From Alphaproteobacteria bacterium (GTDB lineage Bacteria; Pseudomonadota; Alphaproteobacteria; UBA2136; UBA6156), in assembly GCA_020249005.1 (NCBI GenBank), contig JADCGN010000036.1, positions 1-13,995 of the forward strand: a stretch of 13,995 nucleotides of DNA. Reading direction: 5' to 3'. The notes under the pieces were generated by a model that made no database searches, was not told the DNA's origin, and saw nothing but the letters and a program-made list of their open reading frames with translations. A program made the position numbers and the translations under genes. This document shows, piece after piece, positions 13,884-13,995 of this stretch; position 1 is the stretch's first letter, and every line of letters begins with the position of its first letter.

Positions 13884-13995
13884 CTAGGTACCGCTTGGCG
13901 CTGCCGGCACCGGGCGGCCAAGTTTGCTTTCCACTGCCGCAATCGCCAACCGCAGGACCTCGGTGGCGTTGGCATGGGTGCCATCCAGCACCACC
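13884..13995 (-). CDS. C-terminal end of an unrecognised gene running off the window
   Basis: On the minus strand a frame is open from the window edge to a TAG at 13886-13884. It encodes 36 residues including VVLDGTHANATEVLRLAIAA, then VESKLGRPVPAAPSGT. The pattern (buried strand VVLDGT, amphipathic helix EVLRLAIAAVESKL, then a Pro/Ala tail) looks like the last strand and helix of an alpha/beta enzyme, but I cannot name it. It is shorter than 60 codons here only because it is cut by the window end. Confidence 0.5.
   Translation of the reverse strand, partial: VVLDGTHANATEVLRLAIAAVESKLGRPVPAAPSGT

Noticed and set aside
1..13995. CRISPR array, tRNA/rRNA gene, transposase or phage module
   Set aside because: No regularly spaced repeats, no tRNA-like cloverleaf and no mobile-element protein was found on either strand by reading.

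Overview
The window is about 14 kb of GC-rich, densely packed chromosome. The best-supported source is an alphaproteobacterium. The evidence is the mix of families: a MotA/MotB pair of the type with a His/Gly-rich MotB N-terminus, an adenosine-kinase-like PfkB protein, LolA, a CoxB with an intact CuA site, a cyanide-insensitive-type bd oxidase, and L27 without the N-terminal extension seen in Firmicutes. This is inferred from protein features only; there is no rRNA in the window. There is no tRNA, CRISPR array, insertion sequence or phage gene either.

Layout: (1) 1-1427, plus strand: the 3' end of an alanine/glycine:cation symporter, then a lone coxB. Both gene directions end at a perfect 18-bp hairpin (1439-1478). 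(2) 1496-3737, minus strand: a dienelactone-hydrolase-family gene, then acpP and fabF (fatty acid synthesis), with a likely acpP promoter between the first two. (3) 3815-8004, plus strand: a PfkB-family kinase, cydA and cydB of the short-Q-loop CIO type, and rsmE. (4) 7985-8653, minus strand: an alpha/beta hydrolase. Its 3' end overlaps rsmE and its start codon shares a CATG with the start of lolA. (5) 8652-12154, plus strand: lolA, then motA-motB (TAATG overlap) and a gene for a protein that reads as a divergent NusA-like S1/KH protein, closed by an intrinsic terminator. (6) 12211-12534, minus strand: an AT-richer small gene with a possible helix-turn-helix and a textbook ribosome binding site. 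(7) 12661-13275, minus strand: rplU-rpmA with promoter and terminator. (8) 13479-13874: an unrecognised small membrane-anchored protein with a Gly/Ser/Tyr-rich tail, then the C-terminal end of an unrecognised minus-strand gene running off the window.

Most of the window is core housekeeping: respiration through two different terminal oxidase families, fatty-acid synthesis, lipoprotein export, the flagellar stator, and rRNA modification and ribosomal proteins. The parts that go beyond routine annotation are the NusA-like protein coupled to the motor genes (11261-12154), the divergent genes sharing one CATG, the compositionally distinct small gene at 12211-12534, and the unrecognised gene at 13479-13874. 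I do not see a clear new multi-gene system. No gene-free stretch exceeds 300 bases; the longest is 13276-13478, which carries the rplU promoter and leader.
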